Positions 11,594 through 22,868 of a stretch of DNA of 64,000 nucleotides are shown in pieces; position 1 is the first letter of the stretch, and every line of letters begins with the position of its first letter. The stretch comes from Guadua angustifolia (taxonomy: Eukaryota; Streptophyta; Magnoliopsida; Poales; Poaceae). The stretch lies in contig CM070520.1 of the NCBI GenBank assembly GCA_036346375.1, positions 14,891,791 to 14,955,790 on the forward strand, read 5' to 3'. Below the pieces are notes generated by a model. That model was not told the origin of the DNA and made no database searches. It was given only the letters and a program-made list of their open reading frames with translations. A program made the translations under genes and the position numbers.

Positions 11594-12051
11594 ATGTGAT
11601 CCAATGGAGTCTAGTGCAGATTGGTTGCAAAAGCGTCTTGTAAAATACCGGGCCTGCGGGAATGGTCTGTGTGAGTCCATAGAGGAGTTAGGCGATATGG
11701 ATAAGTTGGGTCAGGGCTTCATTTCAGCCGATCCCTTAGAGGAGATTGATTTAGGTGATGGATCGGTTCCCAGACCCACATTTGTAAATAAAAATGTTGA
11801 AGCCGATTATAAGCTGAAATTAATCGAGCTGTTAAGAGAATATGTTGATTGTTTTGCTTGGGAATATCAGGAGATGCCTGGTTTGAGTCGAGAACTTGTG
11901 GAGCATCGGTTACCTATCAAGGCCGGTTTTAGACCTTTCAAACAATCGGCCCGGAAGTTTAATCTCAAGATGTATAACCGGATCAAGGAAGAAATTGAAA
12001 GGCTGTTGAAAGCTAATTTCATCAGGCCATGCAGGTATGCTGATTGGATTT
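11586..12051 (+). pseudogene. Tat element RT, N-terminal part, interrupted at 12051
   Basis: The frame encodes the connector and RT start: LREYVDCFAWEYQEMPGLS, then HRLPIKAGFRPFKQ and ANFIRPCRYADWI. It stops making sense exactly at the Copia insertion after the TSD GATTT (12047-12051). The rest of the domain resumes at 22869, so the split is caused by insertion and not by deletion; one TSD copy at the junction preserves the frame. Confidence 0.9.
12047..12051. repeat. TSD of the nested Copia, left (GATTT)
   Basis: GATTT precedes the left LTR and is repeated exactly at 22864-22868 after the right LTR. Confidence 0.95.
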
Positions 12052-13703
12052 TGAAGGATCGAGATGGCGAACAGAGGGGGGGTGAATGGTCACAAATAAA
12101 TTTTCCCCAAAATACTCCAACTAAAACCGAGAAAAGATCGCGCAAGGAAATCGTGAAAAACCCATAAAAACCGAACGACTAGACAACTATGTGCATCCTA
12201 GCTTACATGAATATTATCCATAAAATATGTGAGGATTTTTCAATCACAATCCTGGTTGTCAAGTGTCCAAAAGAAAGAGGAATCAATTCAAATACTTCTT
12301 TTCTAAAAGAGATCAAGCCAAAACACAAAAGTCTCTTTTAGAAAAGCAAAAGCAGATATTTCCAGAATCTGTCTTTAATTTGAACAGGAGGTTGGTGGGT
12401 CTATGCTGCTCACAAAATTATGAGAAATTTTCTCCCTATGAGAAGATGAGTCGTGAAGCTCTCCACAAAAATTCAGATCAAAAATCCAAGTAGAAAAATC
12501 ATCATAAATCTATGAACACAGACAGTCAGAAACTTCGGGCAGAAAATTTGGGGCTCAGTTTTCACTTCATAGCACCCAAACGGTGAAACCAGTGGACTCC
12601 AAACTTTTTCTACAGATGGGTATAGGAGTCCCGCACAATCTCCAACAAGAATCACTCAATAAGGATTTTTCTAGATTTTTCTAAAAATCAAAAACTAACT
12701 GCTGCGCGAAAAACAAGTTCTGGACAGAACTGGAACTTGAAAGAAGAGATGATCTCTACTCAATCAAAGAGTGCAAAAGAGATGTAAAACCATATGAACA
12801 CACTCAAAACATCCAAGATCAGTATTTAGAAGGAGGAGGCAAATCCAAATTGCATGAATGTAGATTGCGGAAAGTAAATGCGTAATGTAAATGCTGAATT
12901 TAAATTATGTAAAGTAAAGACATAATGTAAATGCAGAATTTAAATTCACAATGATGCAAAGAAATTTCTTTGTATTTCTGGTGGGAAGGTTTACAAAGCC
13001 TCACTTCATGTGGGCAAAGCTCAAAGGAGCAACTCAAACCTTCAAGGAGGAGGCCACCCTCCACCCCTATTTATACAACTCTTGGGCCACCTACCACCCT
13101 TGGATGAGTCCCTCAACCCTAGGACACTCATCTAAGGGCTAGAATTAACCCACTCACACAGCCATGCAAGGGCTAACCCAAACCCACACACATACGGGTT
13201 TTCTTGCACGATTTTCAAAGCATACTACCTAGACCCGCTAACCTATCAACTAGACCGCAATCCGAGCGGCCCTCATTGATCCACGTGACATCTAGCTAGC
13301 ATCATCTCCTTTCCTTATCTTCTTGGCTTGCGGACTCGTCTCGGTCATCTTCCGCGATCTCCGACCGTCTGGACCTCCGGCGCTCTCGCCTAGTCCGGTC
13401 ATCCTCCGCCTCACCATGACCTAGCACCGTCGCCTGCAACCATCAAAGACAAGGAAAAACCTTTCACATAGCAATGCCCACAAATATTTTCAATGATTAT
13501 CCCACAATCATTAATCAATCATAATTAAGCCCAATGATCCGGTACTCGCCTCTGTGCCGAGTAGCACTAGGAAAAACAACCAACACTCAAATTGCTTCAA
13601 TTTGAGGATCCAATTCAAATCAAACTCAATTTCAAATCAATCCAATCACAAATCTTGTCAATTACTCATCACACACAAGGATAGACCTCCACATGGTCTT
13701 TCA
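12052..13703 (-). repeat. 3' LTR of the nested Copia (left side)
   Basis: 1,652 bp, TGAAGGATCG to GTCTTTCA on the plus strand, matching 21215-22863. The plus strand has TATTTATAC at 13069-13077, which reads as TATAAATA on the minus strand. Differences from the other LTR are mostly one-base indels in homopolymers. Confidence 0.92.
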
Positions 13704-13719
13704 ATCTCCCCTTGATGAG
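13704..13719 (-). other. Polypurine tract of the nested Copia
   Basis: On the minus strand this reads CTCATCAAGGGGAGAT immediately before the LTR, the usual primer position for plus-strand DNA synthesis. It fixes the orientation of the element. Confidence 0.8.
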
Positions 13720-15619
13720 TATATTGACAAACACCAAAAGGCATAAATTTGAGTTTGAAGGAGAAGAAAGAGCAATTTGAATGCAAAGCCAAACTCGGTC
13801 CAGAGAGAAGGAAATAATATCATGACCAAGTTGGCTAGAAAGATTTTAGAGCAATATAAAAGAAAGAGCAAGTTTTCCACAAAAGCTCTAAAATATCAAT
13901 AAAACTCACAAGGAACACTCGAATATGCTTATGATCATAAAAATTTGCAATTGTCACAAAGATCATAAGAACCAATGTGGATTAAATTTTTCCTTTGAAG
14001 ATGCCTTTTCTACATTTTCTCCCCTTTTGGCAATATAGGCATCAAGAAGTCAATTTTTATTTTATCCCCTTTGAATATGTATGCATGAGATGCAACCTAA
14101 GGAGCTTTGAAGATTATCCAACTGATCATAATGACAAGATATGACACCAAGCTAATCAATTTAAAAAATGACTAAACTTGGATGTCTTCAAGAACAAATT
14201 CATTTTGCTCACAAGCTTTGTTTACAAGATTTTATTTTAACAAGATTGGAACAAGTGCAAAACTTAGCAAAAGTTTCAAAGCTAGAAGCAAACACCACTC
14301 ATAGGATCAAATGGAAAACCTAGAGTTCAACCTACTCAACACTTTGGGGAATCTGGATGTGCATACAAGGTCCTTCGAGCTCATTTTCCATATAATGCAA
14401 ATTTTGCCTTAGTATTTGAAAAGACATAGCGGGGTGCAAATGTTTGACATAATTTGCATTCTTTACCCACATATGTTTTTTGTTTATTTGCATTTTCAAG
14501 AGTAATTGACTCATGCCATCTTGACCATCTCAAGAAGAACTCTTAAGAGGATGGTCTTGGTCATACACGATGCATTCCAAGTTCATCCCAAGTGCAATGG
14601 GAGGCGGTCTCGTGAATGCAAAGTGTTGAGATCAATTTTGCACAAAAGAGTCAATTTTGTTTTCATTTTAGCACATATGAGCAATTTGAAGGACTCAAGT
14701 ATGGATCAAGCTAGTTTCACCCAAGTTGCTATAGGGACTCTAGAGAACTCCAAAATTTCACAAATCATGGTAAATACTTCTAGAAACGAAACTTAGCAAG
14801 AAAAAGCAACATGTTTCATCAAGTTTTTCAGTTAAAACTTTCAATTTTCAAATTTTAACAAGCTTAGCATGATGGATGAACTTGGACAACTCGAAGCTAG
14901 TGATTTTCTTCAAAAGATGTAGCAAGGTGCATTACATGAAGATTGAGTCAATTGCATAATAGACAAAGCTCATAAAACAAAAGAAAATGCAGTCTATATG
15001 CAATGCATCCACAGGTTCCCAAACTCCCCCTCAACATGTGAATCAATTTTAAGCCCAAATTTGGTTCAAATTGAGTTATTAGCAGAATTAGGCAAATGAG
15101 AAACTCAAGAACTCAATCGAAGCCAAAAATACAGAAATGAGGAGAGAAAGATTGAGAAGCGCAAAGCTGGGTGACCATAGAGTATAGAAAAGATAGCAGA
15201 GAACACTAGGCTCAAACTCGCTCTCATCTCCCCAATGAGTGACAAAGGAAAGCTAGCTCTTAAACTCGGCCAGAGCAAACATGACACTGTCTACCAGGCG
15301 GCCCAACACACTGCTAGACCTACAAGGCTGTGAGTGAGCTCAACCGAGAAGAAGAAGAGAATAGCATCCTAAAGCATAAGATGAGAGGTCCATGCCGAGG
15401 CATGCCAGAAGTCTAGGTGAAGTGAACTCAGAACTCTAGAAAATAAAACCCATAGCACCCAGAACAAGACAAAAGAAAGGAAAAACTGGAAGAAAATATA
15501 TACATATAATACATAAAGTACAAACCAGCTCCCCCTCACAATAAGCCGTAAGGGCACACAACTCCAAGCTCACTCCTCAAGGCAACAAACCTAGAGCTAT
15601 CCAAAGGCTTGGTAAAGAT
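13720..15619 (-). other. 3' non-coding zone of the nested Copia with extra purine tracts
   Basis: About 1.9 kb between RNase H and the 3' LTR with no convincing ORF; no envelope-like gene was seen. On the minus strand it has further G-rich purine runs at 14015-14028, 15024-15032 and 15529-15537. Repeated PPT-like motifs in this position are a known Sirevirus trait. Confidence 0.6.
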
Positions 15620-15900
15620 ATCGCCAGCCGGTGGTCACTCTCCAAACCAAGCACTATGTCTCCTTTCTCCACATGGTCTCTAAGGAAGTGATATCTAATA
15701 TCAATGTGCTTGGTCCGGAGTCTTTGCTTGGGTTCTTGGCAATGCAAATAGCAGAAGTGTTATCACGTAAAAGTGGAACACTCTCTATCTCTAACCCAAA
15801 GTCCGCAAGGTCGATCTCATCTAGAGCACACAGCTCTGAATCGGCAGGCTGTGACAACATACTCGGCCTCGGTGGTGGGTGTGCAACTCCTTGCTTCTTA
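15620..15900 (-). pseudogene. Copia RNase H, degraded
   Basis: The minus frame 15860-15654 carries ALDEIDLADFGLEIESVPLL, then DNTSAICIAKNPSKDSGPST, the second half of the Copia RNase H with its D-N/S-TSAI block. The first half is broken by indels. The enzyme removes the RNA template during reverse transcription. Confidence 0.7.
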
Positions 15901-16229
15901 GAAGACCAAGAAACAAGAGAAGTGCCAATGAATTGGCAAGTGCGAAGTGCTCTTCCTATCTATCCTCTGACAAAGCAAAGTCACATCGGAAAAGGCTCTA
16001 AGGGATAGAAAGAGGAAGAAGAGTACAGATACCATAATCAATGGTAGCTCGAAGGTACTGAAGATCGCTTCACCGCTTTGGCGATGAGAGACGCGAGGAG
16101 AAGCTCGAAGCGGCGCACATACACACGACAAAGTGTATGTCGGCATGAGGCGATAAGATACAAGAGAGAGCCAATCATGCTCGGAACTCCTTTTGATCAG
16201 AGGCTCACCATCCTCATCGGGCTCGAGGC

Positions 16230-17000
16230 GGCGGTGGTGGCCATAGGAGTCATCACGGGCTTCCCATCGGACATATCAAACCGCTCGGGAGGTCCCGAGT
16301 GTACTTACCTTGGTGCGAGAAAGTACCCTCCCGAGTCTGCTTGATTTGGAAGCCGAGAAGTAGCTCAACTCACCCATCATACTCATCTCAAATTCTGTGC
16401 TCATCACCTCGGAAAAATGAGACACAAGAGACCGAGATGAACCACCAAAGATAATATCGTCCACATAAACTGGGACGAGAAGGAAATGAGAATCTGGTGT
16501 CGATGAATAGAGTTTTGTCTACTATACCCATTTTGAAACCATGGTGAGAAGATAGGACTTAAGCCTCTCATACCAAGCTCTAGGGGCTGCTTAAGTCCAT
16601 ACAAGGCTTTGGAAAGCTTGTAGACATGGTTCGAGTATTTGGGGTTCTCAAATCACGGAGGTTGCTTGACATACACCTCTTCATCAATGAAGCCATTGAG
16701 GAATGCACTCTTGACATCCATTTGATAGAGCTTGAAGCCTTGGGATGCGAGAGAATGCAAGCGAGGATTCTAATCGCCTCTAGTCTAGCTCTGAGGGCAA
16801 AAGTCTCCTCAAAGTCAAGACCCTCAACTTTGAGTGAAGCCTGTGCAACTAGCCTAGCCTTGTTGCGTAACGACAACCCCTTCCTCACTCTGCTTGTTTT
16901 TGAACACCCACTTGGTCCCAATGACATTATGACCAGATGGCCTCTACCTCTTGAGGAGAAGAGGTAGGAACAGAGCCACTTCAAGGAGAGTCTGAAGGCA
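16230..17000 (-). pseudogene. Copia reverse transcriptase, frameshifted
   Basis: Minus-strand pieces in order: RNKARLVAQ, then EGLDFEETFALRARLEAIRI (frame 16984-16580), YGLKQPLELGMRGL (16604-16404) and MDDIIFGGSSRSLVSHFSEV with FEMSMMGELSYF (16464-16276). The VDDIIFGGSS type motif holds the YxDD catalytic aspartates, here with Met in front. At least three frame changes occur. The sequence type matches Sirevirus/Maximus RT. Confidence 0.8.
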
Positions 17001-17449
17001 AAGGCTGATCTTCCTGAGGTGCAGAAATGGAAACAGGAGGCACCTCAGGTGAAGAGGAGACTGGATCGGGTGGAACACCATCATCTCCATCATCCTCATC
17101 TTCTACAAAGATGGTCTCGGAGGGATAAGAAGAGCTGAAATATCGGGTCTAGCACAGGCTAGCCTCATCAAAGGTCACGTCACGGTCTCTATGATCCTAT
17201 TCGCATCACAACTCCTGACCCTATAGCTACGAGAAGAAGTCGAGTAACCCGAAAAATACCATCGAAGAAGCGAGACTCAAACTTATCTAGGTTACGGACT
17301 TCAAGATGAAACACTTGCAACCAAAAAGCGAAAATGAGAAACAGGGCTTTCGCCCATACCTCAACTCATAAGAAGTGCGATGCAAATGTGCTCTCAAGAA
17401 AAGCGATTGGAACATGACAAGCGGTAGCTATAGCCTCACCAAAACTTCC

Positions 17450-18060
17450 TAGAGTCTCAGACTCGTCTAGCATCGTCTGGCCATCTCAACCAGAGTCCTG
17501 TTCTTCCTTTCCACTACGCCATTCTGGCGAGGCGAGGGAGAAGAGAAGCGATGCTCTAAACCAGACTCCACACGAAACTCTCAAAGTAGGAATTCTTGAA
17601 CTCGGTGCCATTGTCACTGCGTATAGCTCGTAATGCACCGGGAGCTCAATAGACAACCTACTAACAAGTCCCTGAAGTGAGAAAAGTCTCATCCTTGAGG
17701 CCATGAAAAATACCCAAGAATATCTCGAAAAATCATCAACAATGACAAGGACATACCACTTCCCTCCCTCTTGTTGCACTCTATTTGGACCAAGCAAAGT
17801 GTCCATGTGTAAAAAGCTGTCTGGTGCATCGATCATCACTACGGTGGTTGGAGGATGAGAAGCGATAACCATCTTGCCATGTCGGTGAGGAGAGCAAACT
17901 AAGTCTTTGACCATTTTGAGTTTGGGCAAACCACGAATAAGATCACGTACCGCTAACTCTGGTCGGATGATCAAAACCAATGTGACCAAGTCTCCTATGC
18001 CGAAGAGAGATCACGGGACTCGAAGCAATCAAACACCAAGAGAGTCTCCGGAAGAAGCAG
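17450..18060 (-). pseudogene. Copia integrase, frameshifted
   Basis: Minus frame 17989-17486 carries LIRGLPKLKMVKDLVCSPHR (end of the HHCC zinc domain) and GGKWYVLVIVDDFSRYSWVF, the start of the DDE core with its first Asp in the VIVDDFSR block. The later D and E regions (around 17640-17450) are recognisable only in other frames. It would insert the element's cDNA into the chromosome. Confidence 0.8.
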
Positions 18061-18065
18061 AAAAA

Positions 18066-18420
18066 TCAGCACGAAGACTCTCCCAAATCTAGAAATCCGC
18101 AAACTAATCCTCCTGATGAATCGAGGATTCTACAAGCATTGCTCTTAAAGCTTACCTCGAAAGAGTCATCGATAAGCTGAGAAACAGAAAGTAAATTATA
18201 TTGCAGCTTACTCACTAAAGCAACGTCCTTAAGAATAAAATTTTCATTAATGCAAGCGGTACCTTTAGCAATGACTCTACCTGAAGAAGCATCCCCAAAA
18301 GTGATCAACTCATCACCGGGGGCTCGGACTAGGGAAGAGAACCAACGAGAATCTCCGGTCATATGGCGAGAACAACCGAGTCAACAATCCAAACATCTCC
18401 TTCCCCATCCGATTTAAACC
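18066..18420 (-). pseudogene. Copia aspartic protease, frameshifted at the active site
   Basis: Minus frame 18362-18066 starts MTGDSRWFSSL and continues ELITFGDASSGRVIAKGT and LKDVALVSKLQYNLLSVSQL, the standard Copia protease. Just upstream the bases encode WIVDS and then lose one G in a run of G, which breaks the DSGCSRHM active-site block. The missing base lies in a homopolymer and may be a sequencing error. Confidence 0.8.
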
Positions 18421-18900
18421 GATCAAGTCGAAGAAGAAGACTCGATCTTGGGATAAAGTGAAGACTTGGGAACCCAATCTTGAATTATACGACGCCTCAA
18501 AGTACCGGTCACAAAAGAAGAAGATCGACTCTAGTGTCTCTCGACGCTCAACTCTAACAAGATCGGAAGAAGCAGGTGTAGTGGAAGATCTAGGAGTCAC
18601 ATCCTTTGGTTTGGCCCGCCGTGGTGCAAAGGCTGGACCATCCCAATGAAATTGCCTAAATCTCCTACCAAAAACACCTCACGCCGATATCTACCTCGAT
18701 GGGAAAAACGAGGAATATCAAGAGGACGCGGAAAGATCGACCACGAGCAACTCGAACTAAAACTCGATGAACAAAGATGAAAACCGAGTCTGGATCTTTG
18801 CCCAAAAAGCAGGCGACTCTCTAACTTTGTCTAGAAGCGGTCGTGCCTTAGGAGCACTCGAGTGCAGGGATGACCCTGAATACCCTAAGTGCAGCAACAC
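18421..18900 (-). other. Copia gag-pol junction, degraded
   Basis: No frame stays open. Antisense pieces resemble the linker between the Sirevirus gag coiled coil and protease. Confidence 0.35.
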
Positions 18901-21150
18901 GCTCACGCTGGTGATCTTGGCGCGTCTAAAATAGAAATCTACTAGGTGACCATCCTTCTTCTGAGAAGGTGCATGTGTACTTTGCCTTGTTAGAGGCGTA
19001 TAACAGGAGAAGCATCATACAGTCGAGAAGTCCCATGGACCACACCAAGAGACCTAAACAGTGGTGCTCACCGTGGGAGCAACCACAATCTCACCACTCT
19101 TGGAAGCACGCATTACAAGCGAAGGCGGATCGCCGTGAGTGCTCCAAGTAATCAAATCCTAGACCTTGATTGAATCGCTAACCTTGGGTGGTCTAGAATG
19201 AGATTGAGCTTCTTCTTGCCTCCAACAAATTTCTCAAGAGTGCTCATGAGATACTCACACTCCTAGGAGAGAGGCACAAGAAGAGCAAGGGAAGGAGTAG
19301 AAGAAGAGCCAGAAGAAGAGGATTGAACAACGCGTGCATATTGTTCCCTATACACAGTGCCTCAAATTTGAGAGACTCACAGGAAGCACAAGAAGCATTT
19401 CTAATTCTACCAACACAGGCCTTTATCTTCTTCCTAAGCTCTGCGTGGACCTTATCCACGTCATCCTTAACCCCAATACACGAAAGCAATCATTATCGAC
19501 TTAACTAGTAAGTCCTTAGCAAGTTGCGCACACTTGGCATTCAAAGCTTCATTATCAATTTTAGTTGCTTCTGACCCTCACATGAGTATTTGGGTCCTTA
19601 GAAGCATGCATTTCAAGTTCATCGTTTCTAGCGTAAAGCTTCCTAAGGTGACAACTCATGGCATCAATTTCACCAAGTAGCTAAGGGCAATTTTCACAAG
19701 ATGCGATTGTGTGAGCATGAAGAAAACTAGCGTCTAGAGAGGAAATATCAACAATACAAGTGCTAGCATTCTTGACCTAAGACTTTCAAGTTCAATTTGC
19801 ACACTATCATGCAAAGTCCTTAGGTTCTCAAGCTCCACAAGCAAAGCATCACACAAGGAACAATCATCGATGACTCGGGAGGAGAAGATCTAAGAGAAGC
19901 TAACTCCGAGTCAAGGTATCTACTTCCTTCTCAAGCTCCATAACCCTAGCTCTAGCTTTAGCATGAAATTTTCCTAATTTGCAAAAAGCTTCATTGATTT
20001 GGTCATAGGAAGGTACCTCGTCCGAGTCCTTTCAGAGAGCTCTGGTCGCCGACGTCGTTGGTGTTTGCCATGAAGCACATGCGGAGAAGTCGTCGCCGCC
20101 TTTCTTCTCTTGCGGATCATCCTCGCTTGTCGCTCCATGTCTCCGTGTCGGAGAGGTTGATGTCGTCGAGGCGGCGAGGGCAGTGGAAGAGCTTCTTGTT
20201 CTTCGAGAAGTTGCGGTACTTCTTCTCGTCGTGCGGCTCATGAACTGGAGGCTTCTTGTTGCTGTTCTTGTCGGTGTAGTCGTTCTTGCCGGAACCGCCG
20301 AGTCGTTCTTGCCCTTCTCCGGTTTGGGGCAGTTTCGCTCGAATGTGGTTGGGGCCGCCACATTGAAGCGGTGATCCCACCTCTCTTCCTCTCTCTCACC
20401 CTCTTGTAGGCATGAGAAAACTTGCGAGCTAAAAGAGCAAGCTCGGTTCTGAAACTTGTCCGATTGGTCATCGCTTAGCTCGCAAAGTGCGAGAGGAAAA
20501 AACCGAGAGAAGAATCAAAAGAAGGTCCAATGGGATCGGTGACCAAGGCCATCGATCGTGATTTCGTCTTCGAGAGACGACGTCGATCTCATGAGTCTTG
20601 AGTCGGAATAGAGCCCGTCAAGAGTCAAGGTCGACAAGTCGGTAGTATCCTTGATGGTGGTCACTTTCATTTCCCAAACACGAAGATCGAGTGCAGTCAA
20701 GAAATGATGAGCATTATCCGAGTCGTGGTATGTGCAACCAAGCGCGAAGATCGCTCAAAATTTTAGTAAATCGACCAAAACACTCGTCAAGACTCTCACC
20801 GGCGTGTTGTTCAAACTTGTTGTACTCACGCTTGTGTTGATCTGCCGCCGATCTTGATTTGGGTAGTGCCCTCATGGTATGCATCGAGGTCACCCAAATC
20901 TCATGAGCGGATCGCAGTGAGAGATCCGATCATACTCACGCTGGTGAGTCCTGTATGAGAATGTTCTCGCCTTAGCATTTGCCTCAACGTCACCATATTG
21001 CCGGCCGTGGCGTTCTCATCGGCAGAACCTCATATGGGAGCTTCACCTTCGCCATATCGAGGAAGCCCAGGCGATGATGTATGACTCCATCAGGATTTCC
21101 AAAAGGAAAATCGACACCACAAAAATGGGAGGCTTAGTGGAATACTTATG
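18900..21150 (-). pseudogene. Copia gag (UBN2 type) with zinc knuckle and coiled-coil tail, frameshifted
   Basis: From the 5' end on the minus strand: a UBN2 core with LDLRVWEMKVTTIKDTTDLS and TLTLDGLYS (20700-20515), a degenerate zinc knuckle CGGPNHIRAKLPQTGEG (20380-20290; the second Cys block is lost in this frame), a Lys-rich stretch, and further on a helical segment KDDVDKVHAELRKKIKACVG and CASCESLKFEALCIGNNMHA (19489-19244). The long coiled-coil tail after the knuckle is typical of Sirevirus gag. The protein would build the particle. Confidence 0.75.
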
Positions 21151-21197
21151 CATCGCCATGGCTCTTGAGACCGGTCAAGATCTATGGAAGAGCAAAA

Positions 21198-21212
21198 CCG
21201 GCTCTGATACCA
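21198..21212 (-). other. Primer-binding site of the nested Copia (initiator tRNA-Met)
   Basis: On the minus strand this reads TGGTATCAGAGCCGG, complementary to the 3' end of plant initiator tRNA-Met, two bases inside the LTR. Confidence 0.92.
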
Positions 21213-21214
21213 AT

Positions 21215-22863
21215 TGAAGGATCGAGATGGCGAACAGAGGGGGGTGAATGGTCGCAAATAAATTTTCCCCCAAAATACTCCAACTAAAACCGAGAAAAGA
21301 TCGCGCAAGGGAAATCGTGAAAAACCATAAAAACCGAACGACTAGACAACTATGTGCATCCCTAGCTTACATGAATATTATCCATAAAATATGTGAGGGA
21401 TTTTTCAATCACAATCCTGGTTGTCAAGTGTCCAAAAGAAAGAGGAATCAATTCAAATACTTCTTTTCTAAAAGAGATCAAGCCAAAACACAAAAGTCTC
21501 TTTTAGAAAAGCAAAAGCAGATATTTCCAGAATCTGTCTTTAATTTGAACAGGAGGTTGGTGGGTTTATGCTGCTCACAAAATTATGAGAAATTTTTTCC
21601 CTATGAGAAGATGAGTCGTGAAGCTCTCCACCAAAATTCAGATCAAAAATCCAAGTAGAAAAATCATCATAAATCTATGAACACAGACAGTCAGAAACTT
21701 CGGGCAGAAAATTTGGGGCTCAGTTTTCACTTCATAGCACCCAAACGGTGAAACCAGTGGACTCCAAACTTTTTCTACAGATGGGTATAGGAGTCCGCAC
21801 AATCTCCAATAAGAATCACTCAATAAGGATTTTTCTAGATTTTTCTAAAAATCAAAGACTAACTGCTGCGCGAAAAACAAGTTCTGGACAGAACTGGAAC
21901 TTGAAAGAAGAGATGATCTCTACTCAATCAAAGAGTGCAAAAGAGATGTAAAACCATATGAACACACTCAAAACATCCAAGATCAGCATTTAGAAGGAGG
22001 GGAGGCAAATCCAAATTGCATGAATGTAGATTGCGGAAAGTAAATGCGTAATGTAAATGCTGAATTTAAATTATGTAAAGTAAAGACATAATGTAAATGC
22101 AGAATTTAAATTCACAATGATGCAAAGAAATTTCTTTGTATTTCTGGTGGGAAGGTTTACAAAGCCTCACTTCATGTGGGCAAAGCTCAAAGGAGCAACT
22201 CAAACCTTCAAGGAGGAGGCCACCCTCCACCCCTATTTATACAACTCTTGGGCCACCTACCACCCTTGGATGAGTCCCTCAACCCTAGGACACTCATCTA
22301 AGGGCTAGAATTAACCCACTCACACAGCCATGCAAGGCTAACCCAAAACCCACACACATACGGGTTTTCTTGCACGATTTTCAAAGCATACTACCTAGAC
22401 CCGCTAACCTATCAACTAGACCGCAATCCGACGGCCCTCATTGATCCACGCGCATCTAGCTAGCATCATCTCCTTTCCTTATCTTCTTGGCTTGCCGGAC
22501 TCCGTCTCCGGTCATCTTCCGCGATCTCCCGACCGTCTGGACCTCCGACGCCTCGCCTAGTCCGGTCATCCTCCGCCTCACCATGACCTAGCAAGCCGCC
22601 TGCAACCATCAAAGACAAGGAAAAACCTTTCACATAGCAATGCCCACAAATATTTTCAATGATTATCCCACAATCATTAATCAATCATAATTAGCCCAAT
22701 GATCCGGTGCTCGCCTCGGGCAGGTAGCACTAGGAAACAACCAACACTCAAATTGCTTCAATTTGAGGATCCAATCAAATCAAACTCAATTTCAAATCAA
22801 TCCAATCACAAATCTTGTCAATTACTCATCACACACAAGGATAGACCTCCACATGGTCTTTCA
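21215..22863 (-). repeat. 5' LTR of the nested Copia (right side)
   Basis: 1,649 bp, pair of 12052-13703. TATTTATAC on the plus strand at about 22234-22242 gives the minus-strand TATA box. Contains CTAGTCCGGTCAT-type blocks; short CCGGACT/AGTCCGG palindromic motifs are known from Sirevirus LTRs. Confidence 0.92.
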
Positions 22864-22868
22864 GATTT
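22864..22868. repeat. TSD of the nested Copia, right (GATTT)
   Basis: Exact copy of 12047-12051. Confidence 0.95.

Larger units (their letters stand above)
12052..22863 (-). mobile_element. Nested complete Ty1/Copia element, Sirevirus-type, minus strand
   Basis: A 10,812-bp element with LTRs at both ends, perfect TSD GATTT, an initiator-Met PBS next to the right LTR and a polypurine tract next to the left LTR, so it runs right to left. On the minus strand the order is gag, protease, integrase, RT, RNase H, the Copia order. The gag (UBN2 core, zinc knuckle, long coiled-coil tail), motifs such as YGLKQ and VDDIIFGG, and several G-rich purine tracts point to the Sirevirus lineage. Every domain is present but broken by many small indels, while the LTRs are nearly equal, so insertion is fairly recent. 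Confidence 0.9.

Noticed and set aside
13720..15619. Envelope-like gene in the Copia 3' zone
   Set aside because: No open frame longer than about 100 codons and no signal or membrane segment in a conserved position.
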